A DNA stretch of 64,000 nucleotides from the NCBI RefSeq assembly GCF_020089495.2, contig NZ_JAIRCA020000006.1:46993-110992 (forward strand), in the 5' to 3' direction. Made by a program: the position numbers and the translations under genes. This DNA comes from Streptococcus mitis subsp. hohhotensis (GTDB taxonomy: Bacteria > Bacillota > Bacilli > Lactobacillales > Streptococcaceae). This document shows positions 25,846 through 36,527 of this stretch, piece by piece. Numbering within the stretch: the stretch's first letter is position 1; every line of letters begins with the position of its first letter. Below the pieces are notes generated by a model, which had not been told where the DNA came from, did no database searches, and was given only the letters and a program-made list of their open reading frames with translations.

Positions 25846-25854
25846 TGACTAAAA

Positions 25855-25876
25855 AAACCAGCGCGAGCTGGTTTTT
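25855..25876. terminator. Bidirectional terminator between the YitT gene and malR
   Basis: AAACCAGC / GCTGGTTT arms, 4-base loop, A and T tracts on the two sides; it serves both convergent genes. Confidence 0.85.
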
Positions 25877-26861
25877 ATTTTTCGATAATTTTGTGGGCGA
25901 TTAATTGACGGTAACAAATTTGTTTATTGCTCTTAGCATCGTTGATAATCTGAAGAATCGTTTCAAATGATGTTTGACCAAGTTCTAGGCTATTGATATC
26001 GACATAGGCCGCCAAGTTGAGCTTGGGATTGACTGAGTCGAAGCTGAGAACAGGGACATCCAGTTGGTGCTTAGCGATGTAGTCACAGACCCCTTCAGCT
26101 AGGAGGCTATCAGTTGTGATGATAGCGTCAATCATAGGATCCTGTTTAAACAAACGCTTACTAAATTGATATCCTTTTTCCTCTAGAAATTCATTTGCAA
26201 AGTAGGTCAGATTGTCATCAAGAGGCAGTTTGTATTGCTTGAGCGCGGATTCGTAACCAGTTAGACGGTCTTGTGTAACGAAGAGTTTCTTAGAACCTCC
26301 GATAAAGGCAATTCGTTTGCATCCTTTTTTAATGAAATATTCGGTTGCATCAAAACCAGCTTGGGCATTGTCATTATCGACAAGAGGGATAAAGGGGGAA
26401 ATGGATTTTCCTAGAATGAGGAAGGGGAACTGCTCTTCAGCCACCAATTTGACCAAGGGATCTTCCTCTTCAGCATAAAGGAAAATCAAACCATCCACAC
26501 GTTTACCGTAAACCATCTGTGAAATAGCTTTAAGGCGTTCTTTTTCATCTTTACCTGTTGCTATCTGAATGGCATAGTGGTTTTCAGATGCGACTTGAGA
26601 GATGCCACGTAGGACTGATGGGAAGAAAGGATTTTGATAGAAGGCATCTGAGTCGTCAGGAAGCACCAAGCCGATAACTTGGGTATAACTGCTTACCAAA
26701 CTACGAGCATTAAGGTTAGGGTGGTAATTGAGCTCCTTCATAGCCTTACGAACGCGTTTTTTTGTTTCGTCGCTAATGGTTGATTTATTTTGAATAACAC
26801 GGGTTACGGTTGAAGGTGAAACACCAGCAGCCTTGGCCACATCTTTAATCGTAACGGGCAT
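25875..26861 (-). CDS. malR: Maltose operon repressor, LacI family
   Basis: A 328-aa LacI/GalR regulator: helix-turn-helix TIKDVAKAAGVSPSTVTRVIQ (about 4-24), then hinge and sugar-binding domain (about 60-328). It represses the maltodextrin genes until maltose or maltodextrin is present. CGCAAACGTTT-type operators at both divergent mal promoters match its known pneumococcal targets. Start after AGGAG. Second gene of the malA-malR unit. Confidence 0.93.
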   Translation of the reverse strand: MPVTIKDVAKAAGVSPSTVTRVIQNKSTISDETKKRVRKAMKELNYHPNLNARSLVSSYTQVIGLVLPDDSDAFYQNPFFPSVLRGISQVASENHYAIQIATGKDEKERLKAISQMVYGKRVDGLIFLYAEEEDPLVKLVAEEQFPFLILGKSISPFIPLVDNDNAQAGFDATEYFIKKGCKRIAFIGGSKKLFVTQDRLTGYESALKQYKLPLDDNLTYFANEFLEEKGYQFSKRLFKQDPMIDAIITTDSLLAEGVCDYIAKHQLDVPVLSFDSVNPKLNLAAYVDINSLELGQTSFETILQIINDAKSNKQICYRQLIAHKIIEK

Positions 26862-26870
26862 AAAAATCTC

Positions 26871-27671
26871 CTATTTATGGTAATCTGGATCACGGAAATG
26901 CGTTTTATAAAAGATAGTGACCAGATAAAGGACAAAAAGAATGTTTTGTACAGTGATGAGGTTTGACATATTTTGGCCAAATAATCCCAAAATAAGCGTA
27001 ATCAGAGTTGGCAATCCTAAACAGTTCAAGATAAAATGGTAGCACTCTTTAAAGGTTCTAAATGAAAAGAGGCGGGATTTCTTAGTGATATAAAGGAGAA
27101 GACTAGCCCCTAGAGAGACGATAAAGAAATTCAAACCAAAGAGGAAGCTTGCACCGAGAACTAGGAAGAGACTGATATAGACACGATTTTGTTGGTACCA
27201 GTCTTTAGAAATGGCTTGGGTCAAGCTGTCTTTGTTTTTGAAACTCTCAGTCTGAATCGCTCGGTAAGAGACACGGGTCAGTTCCTTACTTTCCTTGCTG
27301 ATGACGAGCTCATTCGTATCGAAATGCAGTTGCAAGTCCTTAGGTAATTCCTTGCTTTGACTTGGACCGATTAAAAGAGAAGGGGCTTGACTAGCTGTTC
27401 CTGTATAAGTAAATTTACCATCAACAATTGTAGCATGTTCAGAGAGATCCTGGACAACCTCATCTGTCAATGGTTCATAGACATTATCGATAAAGGTTTC
27501 TAGCGGATAAGTATCCTGTGAGCTGTTTTGGATGGCAATGGGTACCATAGACAAGCTAATAAGGAAGACACTGGTAAAGAGAAGTTGGAACCAGTTGAGT
27601 CCGAAACGTTTGGACAGGGGCTTACGAAATCCCCAAATACTTGAAAAATAAGAAAATGGATATGGAAGCAT
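26871..27671 (-). CDS. malA: Maltodextrin-utilization membrane protein MalA
   Basis: A 266-aa membrane protein of the DUF1189-like MalA type: one span near 28-47, an extracytoplasmic part (about 48-160), then four or so spans (about 165-255). Named by its position before malR in the pneumococcal mal locus. Biochemical role not established. The start has no good ribosome site, only a weak AGAAAG. It has its own promoter (27709-27737), so malA-malR is expressed apart from malXCD. Confidence 0.8.
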   Translation of the reverse strand: MLPYPFSYFSSIWGFRKPLSKRFGLNWFQLLFTSVFLISLSMVPIAIQNSSQDTYPLETFIDNVYEPLTDEVVQDLSEHATIVDGKFTYTGTASQAPSLLIGPSQSKELPKDLQLHFDTNELVISKESKELTRVSYRAIQTESFKNKDSLTQAISKDWYQQNRVYISLFLVLGASFLFGLNFFIVSLGASLLLYITKKSRLFSFRTFKECYHFILNCLGLPTLITLILGLFGQNMSNLITVQNILFVLYLVTIFYKTHFRDPDYHK

Positions 27672-27708
27672 AGGTATCTTTCTAAAAGGTGTTTTCTATA
27701 TGAGTATT

Positions 27709-27737
27709 ATTATATAGAGAAATGCGCTTTATTTCAA
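27709..27737 (-). promoter_or_regulatory. malA-malR promoter
   Basis: On the minus strand: TTGAAA (27732-27737), 17-bp spacer, TATAAT (27709-27714). No CGCAAACG operator is seen here, so this unit may be outside MalR control. Confidence 0.65.
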
Positions 27738-27791
27738 GTCTAGGAGAAAAATTGCTTGTTGCAAGAATATTATTTACAGTAGCAATCGCTA

Positions 27792-27905
27792 ATACTCAAT
27801 GAAAATCAAAGAGCAAACTAGGAAACTAGCCGCAGGCTGCTCAAAACACTGTTTTGAGGTTGCAGATGGAAGCAGACGTGGTTTGAAGAGATTTTCGAAG
27901 AGTAT
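27792..27905 (-). repeat. BOX element (reverse orientation)
   Basis: 114 bp, from ATACTCAATG to CGAAGAGTAT: a BOX in C-to-A order on this strand. It separates malD from malA. Confidence 0.93.
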
Positions 27906-27932
27906 AAAATGAAAAAGGGTGGCGGGGATATA

Positions 27933-28775
27933 TTATCCCTTGTCGCCACCACTTGTAAGTCCTGAAACAAAGTTCTTTTGTAGGAAGAAGAAGAGAATAC
28001 AGATTGGAAGGGCGATGAGGATAGCACCTGCTGAGAAGTAGGCAATCTTCATGTTTTTCGCATTGTTAACGAAGGTTTGGAGACCAACGGCAACAGTAAA
28101 GTATTCTTTCTCACGAAGCAAGAAACTAGAGAGGATGTAGTCCCCGAAAGGTCCCATGAAGGCCCAGAGAGCTTGTACAGCAACCATTGGGCGAACAAGT
28201 GGAAGAACAATTTGCCAGAAGCGGCGGAAGTGTCCTGCACCGTCTAGTTTTGCAGATTCGTCTAGAGACATTGGCACTGTATCGAAGTAGCCTTTCATGA
28301 GCCAAGCATTCATCGGGATACCACCACCAACGTAGAGGAAGATGAGGAACCAGCTGTGGTTAAGGGCGTTCAACATAAGCGCCATAACGAAGAAGGCTGT
28401 CAAAGCGGCCATAGTTGGCACCATTTGGATGATCAAGAAGAAGACCAAACTTTGTTTACGAGCCAAGAAGTTGTAACGGCTGTAAGCATAACCAGCAAGT
28501 ACGATAATACTTGTTTGAACAGCCATGGTAATTAAGGCGATAATCAAAGTGTTGAGGTACCAAGTACCGTACAAGGTTTCAGAGAAGAGCCCTTGGAAGT
28601 TAGCAAAACTAAAGTCGACGTTGCTGTCTAGTTTAAAGGCTACTACGTTACCTGTCTTGAAGGCTGACATAATGGTAATCAACAGTGGATAGATAATCAC
28701 GATTGAGAGACCAATCAAGTAAAGATAAGTAAGGGTTTGAGTCAGTCTACGTTTGAGTTTAATTGAGTTATTCAT
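27933..28775 (-). CDS. malD: Maltodextrin ABC transporter permease MalD
   Basis: A 280-aa inner-membrane permease (MalG-like) with about six spans and the coupling motif [20 protein letters not shown] (EAA loop). The ATG at 28775 is chosen over an upstream in-frame start because GGAGG lies 9 bases before it. It forms the channel with MalC for sugar delivered by MalX. The ATPase is not encoded here; in pneumococcus a shared ATPase (MsmK) encoded elsewhere does this job. Last gene of malXCD. Confidence 0.93.
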   Translation of the reverse strand: MNNSIKLKRRLTQTLTYLYLIGLSIVIIYPLLITIMSAFKTGNVVAFKLDSNVDFSFANFQGLFSETLYGTWYLNTLIIALITMAVQTSIIVLAGYAYSRYNFLARKQSLVFFLIIQMVPTMAALTAFFVMALMLNALNHSWFLIFLYVGGGIPMNAWLMKGYFDTVPMSLDESAKLDGAGHFRRFWQIVLPLVRPMVAVQALWAFMGPFGDYILSSFLLREKEYFTVAVGLQTFVNNAKNMKIAYFSAGAILIALPICILFFFLQKNFVSGLTSGGDKG

Positions 28776-28776
28776 C

Positions 28777-30069
28777 TTAGACGTCCTCCATATCAAATGC
28801 GTGTAGTTTCTTGAATGCGATCATAGAGATTGAGATGACAATGATAGAGATAATCAAGGTAACAGCTGCCGCCATAGAGTATTGAGGAGATGTACCTGTT
28901 GTCAAACGGTAGATCCATGAGATCAAGATATCGGTTGAACCAGCTCCACCACCGACACTACCAGGTCCTCCAGCATTAAAGAGGTACATGATAGAGAAGT
29001 TGTTAAAGTTGAAGGTGTATTGGCTAATCAAAGTAGGTGCCGCAACAGCCAAGATCATTGGGAAAGTGATGTTGCGGAATTTTTGCCAAGCATTGGCACC
29101 GTCAATATAAGCTGCTTCGTAAAGGTCGTTAGGAATAGATTGCAAGATACCCAAAGTCAAAACATAGATGTATGGGAATCCAAGCCAACCCTGCATCATA
29201 ATCAAGGCAATCTTAGTCCAAGTTGGGTCTGTTTTCCAAGGAATAAGAGCCCCGTCAAGGAAAGGAAGGAATTTAGCCAAGATTGGCAATACTTGAGTGT
29301 TGATAGCTCCGACACTATCGTTAAACATGTTTGAGAATGTCAAGATAGTGATGAAGGCTGGGACAGCCCAAGGAAGAAGGAAAATAACACCAAAGATACG
29401 TTTTCCTTTGATAAATGGTTGGTTAGCAATGATAGCTGTGAAGATACCAATTACGATTTGTAAAGTAGAAGCTGCCAAAGCCCAGATGATAGTCCAAGAA
29501 AGAACGGCACCGAAGGCAGAACGGAAGGTACTCAAACTCCAGATGTTCGTAAAGTTCGTCAAACCAACCCAGTCCAACAATTTGTTTGGTGGTAAGTGTT
29601 GGAAGTCATAGTTAGTAAAGGCGATCATCAAGGTTACGATAACTGGGAAGATAATCGCGAAGGTCATGGCAACATAAGATGGAATGATCAAGAGGTAAGG
29701 GAAGCCATTTTCATAAATCCCTTTGATCATGTCTTTGAGGGTACGTGGAACTGGAATTCCATTGTTAATGCGTTTTGCAATTGTATGTGCATCTTTGATA
29801 TTTGAGAAATAAAAGAGTACATAAACGACTACAAAGATTAAATGGAAGGCACCACGAATCAGCATAAAGAGGGAATTGTCACGACCTGGTTTGTCACCAA
29901 GAGTGATGAGATTGCTCAATTCAGGGGCTGCAAGTGCTAGGAAGTAAAGGACAAATACAAGGGTTACACCAAGGAAGATAAAACCTTTTGCTTTTTGTTT
30001 ATTGTAAATCTGTCCTAACCCAGGAATGATAGACAGCAGAGCTGCTTTACTAGGTTGTTGCTTTTCCAT
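28777..30069 (-). CDS. malC: Maltodextrin ABC transporter permease MalC
   Basis: A 430-aa permease (MalF-like): an N-terminal extension with spans at about 10-75, further spans from about 110, and the coupling motif [20 protein letters not shown]. Start at 30069 has AAAGGAG, better than the upstream ATG at 30084. It ends 1 bp before the malD start codon. A hairpin between malX and malC probably keeps its level below that of MalX. Confidence 0.94.
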   Translation of the reverse strand: MEKQQPSKAALLSIIPGLGQIYNKQKAKGFIFLGVTLVFVLYFLALAAPELSNLITLGDKPGRDNSLFMLIRGAFHLIFVVVYVLFYFSNIKDAHTIAKRINNGIPVPRTLKDMIKGIYENGFPYLLIIPSYVAMTFAIIFPVIVTLMIAFTNYDFQHLPPNKLLDWVGLTNFTNIWSLSTFRSAFGAVLSWTIIWALAASTLQIVIGIFTAIIANQPFIKGKRIFGVIFLLPWAVPAFITILTFSNMFNDSVGAINTQVLPILAKFLPFLDGALIPWKTDPTWTKIALIMMQGWLGFPYIYVLTLGILQSIPNDLYEAAYIDGANAWQKFRNITFPMILAVAAPTLISQYTFNFNNFSIMYLFNAGGPGSVGGGAGSTDILISWIYRLTTGTSPQYSMAAAVTLIISIIVISISMIAFKKLHAFDMEDV

Positions 30070-30133
30070 AATAACTCCTTTCATAGAATACTGGTTTTTA
30101 GATAAAACCTAAACTATTTATGTTTCTATTGAT

Positions 30134-30176
30134 AAATTCAAAGGGGGATTTGATTTCCACCCCCCTTGAACAAATT
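30134..30176 (-). promoter_or_regulatory. malX-malC intergenic hairpin
   Basis: AAATTCAAAGGGGG and CCCCCCTTGAACAAATTT arms (imperfect) around about 12 bases, with no T run on the minus strand downstream. It probably stabilises the malX message or partly stops transcription before malC. Confidence 0.6.
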
Positions 30177-30178
30177 TT

Positions 30179-31450
30179 TTATTCACCGAATTTTTGTTTG
30201 ATTGTTTCTTTGATCAATGTTACAGCATCGTTAGCAGCTGTTTTAGCATCTTTCTTACCGCTTACAGAGTCAAAGAGCATGTTAGCAGCTGGTTCCCAAA
30301 CTGCAGACATTTGAGAGATGTTTGGCATTGGTTGAGCGTTCTTGAACTGTTTGATAACAGCTGTTGTCAACTCATCGTTTTTACCTTCTGCATAAGTACG
30401 AGCTTCAGTGTTAGCTGGGATTTCGTTAGTTGCATCGTAGAAGGCTTTTTGTTGTTCAGTTGAAACAAGGAAGTCTACAAATTTTTGTGCGCCTTCAAGG
30501 TTCTTAGTGCTTGATGGGATAATCCAAGCTTTACCACCACCGAATGCTGCGTAATCTTTTCCGTTTGGAAGAGTTGGGATAGTTGCAACACCGTAGTTTA
30601 CTTTAGCGTCTTTGAAGGCTTTAGCTTTCCAAGGTCCATCGATGATAGCAGCTGTTTTACCTTCTTGGAATTGAGTTTGGATTAAGTTTCCAGCAGCTGT
30701 ACCATCTTGCATACCTTTAGGCCATTTTTCATACCAAGATTTAGCGTAGTTGATACCTGCGATAGAACCGTCGTTTGCAAGACCGATATCTTTAGCATCT
30801 TTACCGTTTTGTCCGAATACGTAAGCACCGTTACCAGCAAGAAGTCCGTATGCGTAGTAGAAGTTTGTCCAGTCAGCTAGGAAAGCAGAAGTTTTTCCAT
30901 CTTCTCCAGCGAAGGCATATTTGCTATCTTTAGCAAGGTTTTCTAAGTCAGCAAAAGTTTTTGGAGCTTCTTTTACCAAGTCTTTGTTGTAGTACATAAC
31001 AAGTGACTCGATAACGGCAGGAGCACCGTAAACTTTACCGTCAGCAGCTGTTACAAGAGATTTAGTTTTATCATCTGTTTTAGCGCCGTCGCTCAATTTA
31101 ACTTCTGAAAGTTGTCCGTCAGTACCAAGGCTACCTACACGGTCGTATGGAGCCATCATAACGTCAGCAGCTTGACCTGATTGGTTGTCAAGAGAAAGTT
31201 TGTCAAGACCACCAAGTTGGTCACCAGATTTGATGTTAACTTTTGTTCCTGATTCTTTTTCATAAGCTTTAGCAACTGTTTCAGCATAAGCTTTGTATTG
31301 GTCTTCGACGTAAAGAGTGATTTCTTTCGCTTCAGATGAACCAGAATCAGCAGGTTTATCAGCAGTTTTGCTTCCGCAAGCTACCAAAAGCAAGCTAGCA
31401 AGTGTAGCAGTTCCAAGCACAGCAGCGCTCTTCATGAATTTAGATGACAT
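30179..31450 (-). CDS. malX: Maltodextrin-binding lipoprotein MalX
   Basis: A 423-aa solute-binding protein. A lipoprotein signal with lipobox LLVACGS (Cys near residue 25) is followed by a short Ser/Ala-rich linker and a type I binding fold that captures maltodextrins for MalCD. Start after AGGAGG. First gene of malXCD. The promoter has a cre-like site at the -35 and a MalR-type operator after the -10. Confidence 0.96.
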   Translation of the reverse strand: MSSKFMKSAAVLGTATLASLLLVACGSKTADKPADSGSSEAKEITLYVEDQYKAYAETVAKAYEKESGTKVNIKSGDQLGGLDKLSLDNQSGQAADVMMAPYDRVGSLGTDGQLSEVKLSDGAKTDDKTKSLVTAADGKVYGAPAVIESLVMYYNKDLVKEAPKTFADLENLAKDSKYAFAGEDGKTSAFLADWTNFYYAYGLLAGNGAYVFGQNGKDAKDIGLANDGSIAGINYAKSWYEKWPKGMQDGTAAGNLIQTQFQEGKTAAIIDGPWKAKAFKDAKVNYGVATIPTLPNGKDYAAFGGGKAWIIPSSTKNLEGAQKFVDFLVSTEQQKAFYDATNEIPANTEARTYAEGKNDELTTAVIKQFKNAQPMPNISQMSAVWEPAANMLFDSVSGKKDAKTAANDAVTLIKETIKQKFGE

Positions 31451-31493
31451 AGTGTATTCCTCCTAAAGAATAACAAATTTTATAATGAGGAAA

Positions 31494-31547
31494 CGCAAAC
31501 GTTTTCCTTTATGGGACTAGTATAGCACAAATAGAAAACGGTTGCAA
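31494..31547 (-). promoter_or_regulatory. malX promoter with MalR-type operator and cre-like site
   Basis: On the minus strand: TTGCAA (31542-31547), 17 bp, TATACT (31519-31524). A cre-like site covers 31533-31546, overlapping the -35. A MalR-type operator (CGCAAACGTTTTCC, 31494-31507) lies just downstream of the -10. The layout suggests catabolite repression by CcpA plus induction by loss of MalR. Confidence 0.75.
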
Positions 31548-31831
31548 GTGTTTTTTGTAAAAATTTTAAAAAAATTTCACGAAAAAGGTAAGCGTTTTAT
31601 TTGTTTATAATAGAAGAAAAGTCAGAAAATATATTTTCATGCTTTTACTGAAATTATTTAGGGAAACGATTGCCTAAATTTTGAACAAAAAATAAATTGC
31701 TCTAGACCAAAAGTAGGCTAAGTTGAGCCTTCTATTTATAGTTGAAGAAGATTTTGTAAATAGAAAAGAAAAATGTATATGTATACATAAAGAAGGACAA
31801 GTTTTTTTAAAAAAATAATCAAAAAGTTTTT

Positions 31832-31891
31832 TAAAAACGCTTGCAATTATTCCAAAAATAAAGTATACTTATCTTAACGCAAACGTTTGCG
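31832..31891 (+). promoter_or_regulatory. malQ promoter with MalR operator and cre-like site
   Basis: TTGCAA (31841-31846), 17 bp, TATACT (31864-31869). A perfect 14-bp palindrome CGCAAACGTTTGCG lies at 31878-31891, and a cre-like site at 31832-31845 overlaps the -35. Mirror image of the malX promoter. The rest of the 485-bp gap (31451-31935) has two more LacI-type half sites (near 31586 and 31661) and no gene. Confidence 0.78.
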
Positions 31892-31935
31892 CCCAAAAAT
31901 GAAAATTTAAACTACAAATACACGAGGTGTTGTTT

Positions 31936-33453
31936 ATGAAAAAACGTCAAAGTGGTGTGTTGATGCACATCTCTTCTCTCCCAGGAGCCTACGGAATCGG
32001 ATCGTTTGGTCAAAGTGCTTACGACTTCGTTGATTTCTTGGTTCGCACAAAACAACGTTACTGGCAAATCCTTCCATTAGGAACAACTAGTTACGGGGAT
32101 TCTCCTTACCAGTCTTTCTCAGCCTTCGCAGGGAACACTCATTTTATCGATTTGGATATCTTGGTGGAGCAAGGTTTGTTGGAAGCAAGTGACCTTGAAG
32201 GAGTTGACTTTGGTAGCGATCCGTCTGAAGTTGACTATGCTAAGATTTACTATGCACGTCGTCCTCTTTTAGAAAAAGCGGTGAAACGTTTCTTTGAAGT
32301 TGGAGATGTTAAAGATTTTGAGAAATTTGCTCAAGACAACCAATCATGGCTTGAGCTCTTTGCTGAGTATATGGCTATCAAAGAGCATTTTGAAAATCTT
32401 GCTTGGACTGAATGGCCAGATGCAGATGCTCGCGTTCGTAAAGCTTCAGCACTTGAAAGCTACCGTGAGCAATTGGCAGACAAGTTGGTTTACCACCGTG
32501 TGACTCAGTACTTCTTCTTCCAACAATGGTTGAAATTGAAAGCTTACGCTAACGACAACCACATCGAAATCGTTGGAGACATGCCAATTTACGTAGCGGA
32601 AGATTCAAGCGATATGTGGGCAAATTCACATCTCTTCAAGACAGATGTCAACGGTAAGGCGACTTGCATCGCAGGATGCCCACCAGATGAGTTTTCTGCA
32701 ACTGGTCAGCTTTGGGGTAACCCAATCTATGATTGGGAAGCAATGGACAAAGACGGCTACAAATGGTGGATTGAACGCTTGCGTGAAAGCTTCAAAATCT
32801 ACGATATCGTTCGTATCGACCACTTCCGTGGTTTCGAATCTTACTGGGAAATCCCTGCTGGTTCCGATACAGCAGCACCTGGTGAGTGGGTGAAAGGTCC
32901 GGGCTACAAGCTTTTTGCAGCCGTTAAGGAAGAACTTGGTGAGCTAAACATCATCGCAGAAGACCTTGGCTTCATGACTGATGAAGTTATTGAGTTGCGT
33001 GAACGTACTGGCTTCCCAGGAATGAAGATTCTTCAATTTGCTTTCAACCCAGAAGATGAAAGTATCGATAGCCCACACTTGGCACCTGCTAACTCAGTTA
33101 TGTACACAGGAACACACGATAACAACACGGTCCTTGGTTGGTACCGTAACGAGATCGATGATGCGACTCGTGAGTACATGGCTCGCTATACTAACCGTAA
33201 AGAATACGAAACAGTGCCACACGCTATGCTTCGTACAGTCTTTTCATCAGTTAGCTTCATGGCAATTGCAACTATGCAAGATTTGCTAGAATTGGATGAG
33301 ACAGCTCGTATGAACTTCCCATCTACCCTTGGTGGAAACTGGTCTTGGCGTATGACTGAAGATCAATTGACACCAGCTGTCGAGGAAGGTTTGCTTGACT
33401 TGACAACAATCTATCGACGAATTAATGAAAATTTGGTAGAATTAAAGAAATAA
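31936..33453 (+). CDS. malQ: 4-alpha-glucanotransferase (amylomaltase)
   Basis: A 505-aa GH77 enzyme that moves maltosyl or longer dextrin units between glucans, releasing glucose. Visible: [15 protein letters not shown] start [20 protein letters not shown], the nucleophile region [13 protein letters not shown] (Asp near 290), the acid IIAEDLG (Glu near 339) and TGTHDNNTV. The ATG at 31936 (ACGAGG upstream) is preferred to a GTG at 31927. Cotranscribed with malP, 25 bp downstream. Confidence 0.96.
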   Translation: MKKRQSGVLMHISSLPGAYGIGSFGQSAYDFVDFLVRTKQRYWQILPLGTTSYGDSPYQSFSAFAGNTHFIDLDILVEQGLLEASDLEGVDFGSDPSEVDYAKIYYARRPLLEKAVKRFFEVGDVKDFEKFAQDNQSWLELFAEYMAIKEHFENLAWTEWPDADARVRKASALESYREQLADKLVYHRVTQYFFFQQWLKLKAYANDNHIEIVGDMPIYVAEDSSDMWANSHLFKTDVNGKATCIAGCPPDEFSATGQLWGNPIYDWEAMDKDGYKWWIERLRESFKIYDIVRIDHFRGFESYWEIPAGSDTAAPGEWVKGPGYKLFAAVKEELGELNIIAEDLGFMTDEVIELRERTGFPGMKILQFAFNPEDESIDSPHLAPANSVMYTGTHDNNTVLGWYRNEIDDATREYMARYTNRKEYETVPHAMLRTVFSSVSFMAIATMQDLLELDETARMNFPSTLGGNWSWRMTEDQLTPAVEEGLLDLTTIYRRINENLVELKK

Positions 33454-33478
33454 TACAATATCAGGAGACACCTTAAAC

Positions 33479-35737
33479 ATGTTATCACTACAAGAATTTG
33501 TACAAAATCGTTACAATAAAACCATTGCAGAATGTAGCAATGAAGAGCTTTACCTTGCTCTTCTTAACTACAGCAAGCTTGCAAGTAGCCAAAAACCAGT
33601 CAACACTGGTAAAAAGAAAGTTTACTATATCTCAGCTGAGTTCTTGATTGGTAAACTCTTGTCAAACAACTTGATCAATCTTGGTCTTTACGACGATGTC
33701 AAAAAAGAACTTGCAGCTGCAGGTAAAGACTTGATTGAAGTTGAAGAAGTTGAATTGGAACCATCTCTTGGTAATGGTGGTTTGGGACGTTTGGCTGCCT
33801 GCTTTATCGACTCAATTGCGACTCTTGGTTTGAACGGTGACGGTGTTGGTCTTAACTACCACTTTGGTCTTTTCCAACAAGTTCTTAAAAACAACCAACA
33901 AGAAACAATTCCAAATGCATGGTTGACAGAGCAAAACTGGTTGGTTCGCTCAAGCCGTAGCTACCAAGTACCATTTGCAGACTTTACTTTGACATCAACT
34001 CTTTACGATATTGATGTTACTGGTTATGAAACAGCAACTAAAAACCGCTTGCGTTTGTTTGACTTGGATTCAGTTGATTCTTCTATTATTAAAGATGGTA
34101 TCAACTTTGACAAGACAGATATCGCTCGCAACTTGACTCTTTTCCTTTACCCAGATGATAGTGACCGTCAAGGTGAATTGCTCCGTATCTTCCAACAATA
34201 CTTCATGGTTTCAAACGGTGCGCAATTGATCATCGACGAAGCAATCGAAAAAGGAAGCAACTTGCATGACCTTGCTGATTACGCAGTTGTACAAATCAAC
34301 GATACTCACCCATCAATGGTTATCCCTGAATTGATCCGTCTTTTGACTGCACGTGGTATCGAGCTTGACGAAGCAATCTCAATCGTTCGTAGCATGACTG
34401 CCTACACTAACCACACAATCCTTGCTGAAGCCCTTGAAAAATGGCCTCTTGAATTCTTGCAAGAAGTGGTTCCTCACTTGGTACCAATCATCGAAGAATT
34501 GGACCGTCGCGTGAAAGCAGAATACAAAGATCCAGCTGTTCAAATCATCGATGAGAGCGGACGTGTTCACATGGCTCACATGGATATCCACTACGGATAC
34601 AGCGTTAACGGGGTAGCAGCACTTCACACTGAAATCTTGAAGAACTCTGAGTTGAAAGCTTTCTACGACCTTTACCCAGAAAAATTCAACAACAAAACAA
34701 ATGGTATCACTTTCCGTCGTTGGCTCATGCATGCTAACCCAAGACTATCTCACTACTTGGATGAGATTCTTGGAGAAGGTTGGCACCATGAAGCAGATGA
34801 ACTTGAAAAACTTTTGTCTTATGAAGACAAAGCAGCTGTCAAAGAAAAATTGGAAAGCATCAAGGCTCACAACAAACGTAAATTGGCTCGCCACTTGAAA
34901 GAACACCAAGGTGTGGAAATCAATCCAAACTCTATCTTTGATATCCAAATCAAACGTCTTCACGAGTACAAACGCCAACAAATGAACGCCTTGTACGTGA
35001 TCCACAAATATCTTGACATCAAAGCTGGTAACATTCCTGCTCGTCCAATCACAATCTTATTTGGTGGTAAAGCAGCTCCAGCCTACACAATCGCTCAAGA
35101 CATTATCCACTTGATCCTTTGCATGTCAGAAGTTATTGCTAACGATCCAGCAGTTGCTCCACACTTGCAAGTTGTTATGGTTGAAAACTACAACGTTACT
35201 GCAGCAAGCTTCCTTATCCCAGCATGTGATATCTCAGAACAAATCTCACTTGCTTCTAAAGAAGCTTCAGGTACTGGTAACATGAAATTCATGTTGAACG
35301 GAGCTTTGACTCTTGGTACTATGGACGGTGCTAACGTGGAAATCGCTGAGTTGGTTGGCGACGAAAACATCTACATCTTTGGTGAAGATTCAGAAACTGT
35401 TATCGACCTTTACGCAAAAGCAGCTTACAAATCAAGCGAATTCTACGCTCGTGAAGCTATCAAACCATTGGTTGACTTCATCGTTAGCGATGCAGTTCTT
35501 GCAGCTGGAAACAAAGAGCGCTTGGAACGTCTTTACAATGAATTGATCAACAAAGATTGGTTCATGACTCTTCTTGACTTAGAAGATTACATCAAGGTTA
35601 AAGAACAAATGTTGGCTGACTACGAAGACCGTGACGCATGGTTGGATAAAGTTATCGTTAACATTTCTAAAGCAGGATTCTTCTCATCTGACCGTACAAT
35701 CGCTCAGTATAACGAAGATATCTGGCACTTGAACTAA
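33479..35737 (+). CDS. malP: Maltodextrin (glycogen) phosphorylase
   Basis: A 752-aa GT35 phosphorylase that makes glucose-1-phosphate from maltodextrin and phosphate. Visible: the substrate region [14 protein letters not shown] (about 98-111), [16 protein letters not shown], and the PLP lysine in [20 protein letters not shown] (about 597-616). Shorter than glycogen phosphorylases with N-terminal regulation (about 840 aa), as in other bacterial maltodextrin phosphorylases. Start after AGGAG. It ends in a strong terminator. Confidence 0.96.
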   Translation: MLSLQEFVQNRYNKTIAECSNEELYLALLNYSKLASSQKPVNTGKKKVYYISAEFLIGKLLSNNLINLGLYDDVKKELAAAGKDLIEVEEVELEPSLGNGGLGRLAACFIDSIATLGLNGDGVGLNYHFGLFQQVLKNNQQETIPNAWLTEQNWLVRSSRSYQVPFADFTLTSTLYDIDVTGYETATKNRLRLFDLDSVDSSIIKDGINFDKTDIARNLTLFLYPDDSDRQGELLRIFQQYFMVSNGAQLIIDEAIEKGSNLHDLADYAVVQINDTHPSMVIPELIRLLTARGIELDEAISIVRSMTAYTNHTILAEALEKWPLEFLQEVVPHLVPIIEELDRRVKAEYKDPAVQIIDESGRVHMAHMDIHYGYSVNGVAALHTEILKNSELKAFYDLYPEKFNNKTNGITFRRWLMHANPRLSHYLDEILGEGWHHEADELEKLLSYEDKAAVKEKLESIKAHNKRKLARHLKEHQGVEINPNSIFDIQIKRLHEYKRQQMNALYVIHKYLDIKAGNIPARPITILFGGKAAPAYTIAQDIIHLILCMSEVIANDPAVAPHLQVVMVENYNVTAASFLIPACDISEQISLASKEASGTGNMKFMLNGALTLGTMDGANVEIAELVGDENIYIFGEDSETVIDLYAKAAYKSSEFYAREAIKPLVDFIVSDAVLAAGNKERLERLYNELINKDWFMTLLDLEDYIKVKEQMLADYEDRDAWLDKVIVNISKAGFFSSDRTIAQYNEDIWHLN

Positions 35738-35765
35738 GATACAAGTTTATACTAATACATTTTGT

Positions 35766-35801
35766 AAAAAAGCGAGTTTCGATTGAAATTCGCTTTTTTA
35801 A
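35766..35801 (+). terminator. malQP terminator
   Basis: AAAAAGCGAGTTTC / GAAATTCGCTTTTTT arms with one mismatch and a 4-base loop. Confidence 0.85.
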
Positions 35802-35979
35802 ATGCTGTGGATTTGGGTCAATATGTCTAAAAATAGGGAAATCCTAGATACAGTGAAGGCTTTAAATGCTGGTTTTTACGGTCTTCAGCCTTATATTTCT
35901 TCGTAGTTGATTACCTCATATCCTTTGTATTCGTTTACATAAAGTATTATAATATGATTGTAGGAAAGAAGGTGTTTTT

Positions 35980-36186
35980 ATGTGGAAAAAATATTTTTCA
36001 AAATATAGATGGACTGATTTATTTTGGATTTTATTTATCATTTTGACCTGCCTCTATATAGGTAATCACGATTTGTTTCCTCTCAATCATCAAGAAATCT
36101 CTTTTCGTGGTAGCATTTGGGGTTTGGTACTGGCCTTATATCACTTACTGTTTATTGATAAGTTTGTTATCTCGAATCGAAAATAA
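35980..36186 (+). CDS. Small membrane protein, unknown function
   Basis: A 68-aa protein with two hydrophobic spans (about 13-30 and 44-62). The ribosome site (GAAGG) is moderate. TATAAT sits just upstream in ATTATAATATG near 35948, so it has its own promoter. Not recognised. The next ORF (36198-36412) is a related-looking small hydrophobic gene, probably frameshifted. Confidence 0.6.
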   Translation: MWKKYFSKYRWTDLFWILFIILTCLYIGNHDLFPLNHQEISFRGSIWGLVLALYHLLFIDKFVISNRK

Positions 36187-36197
36187 AGTTTAGGGCT

Positions 36198-36412
36198 ATG
36201 CTTAGCTGTGTACCTTTAGGATTGATTTTTGGGGGAAGATTTTGTCTCTATTATTTATTATTTTAAATTTGTTTATCTTGTACAAGATCTATTCTTTGAG
36301 ACGGGAGAAATCGAAATACTTGATTTATACGACCTATATCATATTTGGGGCAAATGTAATATATGGTATTCAATGGCTATTAAGAGAACTGATTTCAACT
36401 ATTTCCCCTTAA
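36198..36412 (+). pseudogene. Probable frameshifted small membrane-protein gene
   Basis: An ATG at 36198 reads MLSCVPLGLIFGG and then runs into a stop. A second frame from about 36242 reads LSLLFIILNLFILYKIYSLR and ends RELISTISP at the TAA ending 36412. One extra base at the G5 run (36231-36235) would join both into one protein of about 70 aa with two hydrophobic spans. Either a frameshift disabled the gene, or the downstream part starts at TTG 36242 behind GGGGGAAG. Nothing else is seen in the gap to 36527 except the terminator. Confidence 0.45.
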
Positions 36413-36431
36413 TGTGTAGGGAAACTATAAC

Positions 36432-36479
36432 AAAACGCATAAGATTAAGGTTTTTGAGAACCTGCTCTTATGCGTTTTT
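36432..36479 (+). terminator. Terminator with long loop
   Basis: AAAACGCATAAGA (36432-36444) and TCTTATGCGTTTT (from 36467) arms around about 20 bases that contain a small inner hairpin (AAGGTT / AACCT), then T residues. Confidence 0.75.
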
Positions 36480-36527
36480 GTAATATTGAAGATTCTCAGT
36501 AAGTTTTCTACTTTTGCGAAGTCTAGT

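Noticed and set aside
35802..35906. 34-codon ORF after the malP terminator (…ALNAGFYGLQPYISS)
   Set aside because: Protein-like but very short, without a ribosome site; possibly a gene remnant. Not enough support for a feature.
36229..36483. 84-aa ORF after the 68-aa membrane protein
   Set aside because: It runs through the terminator at 36432-36479, and another frame in the same stretch has a much more protein-like hydrophobic sequence.
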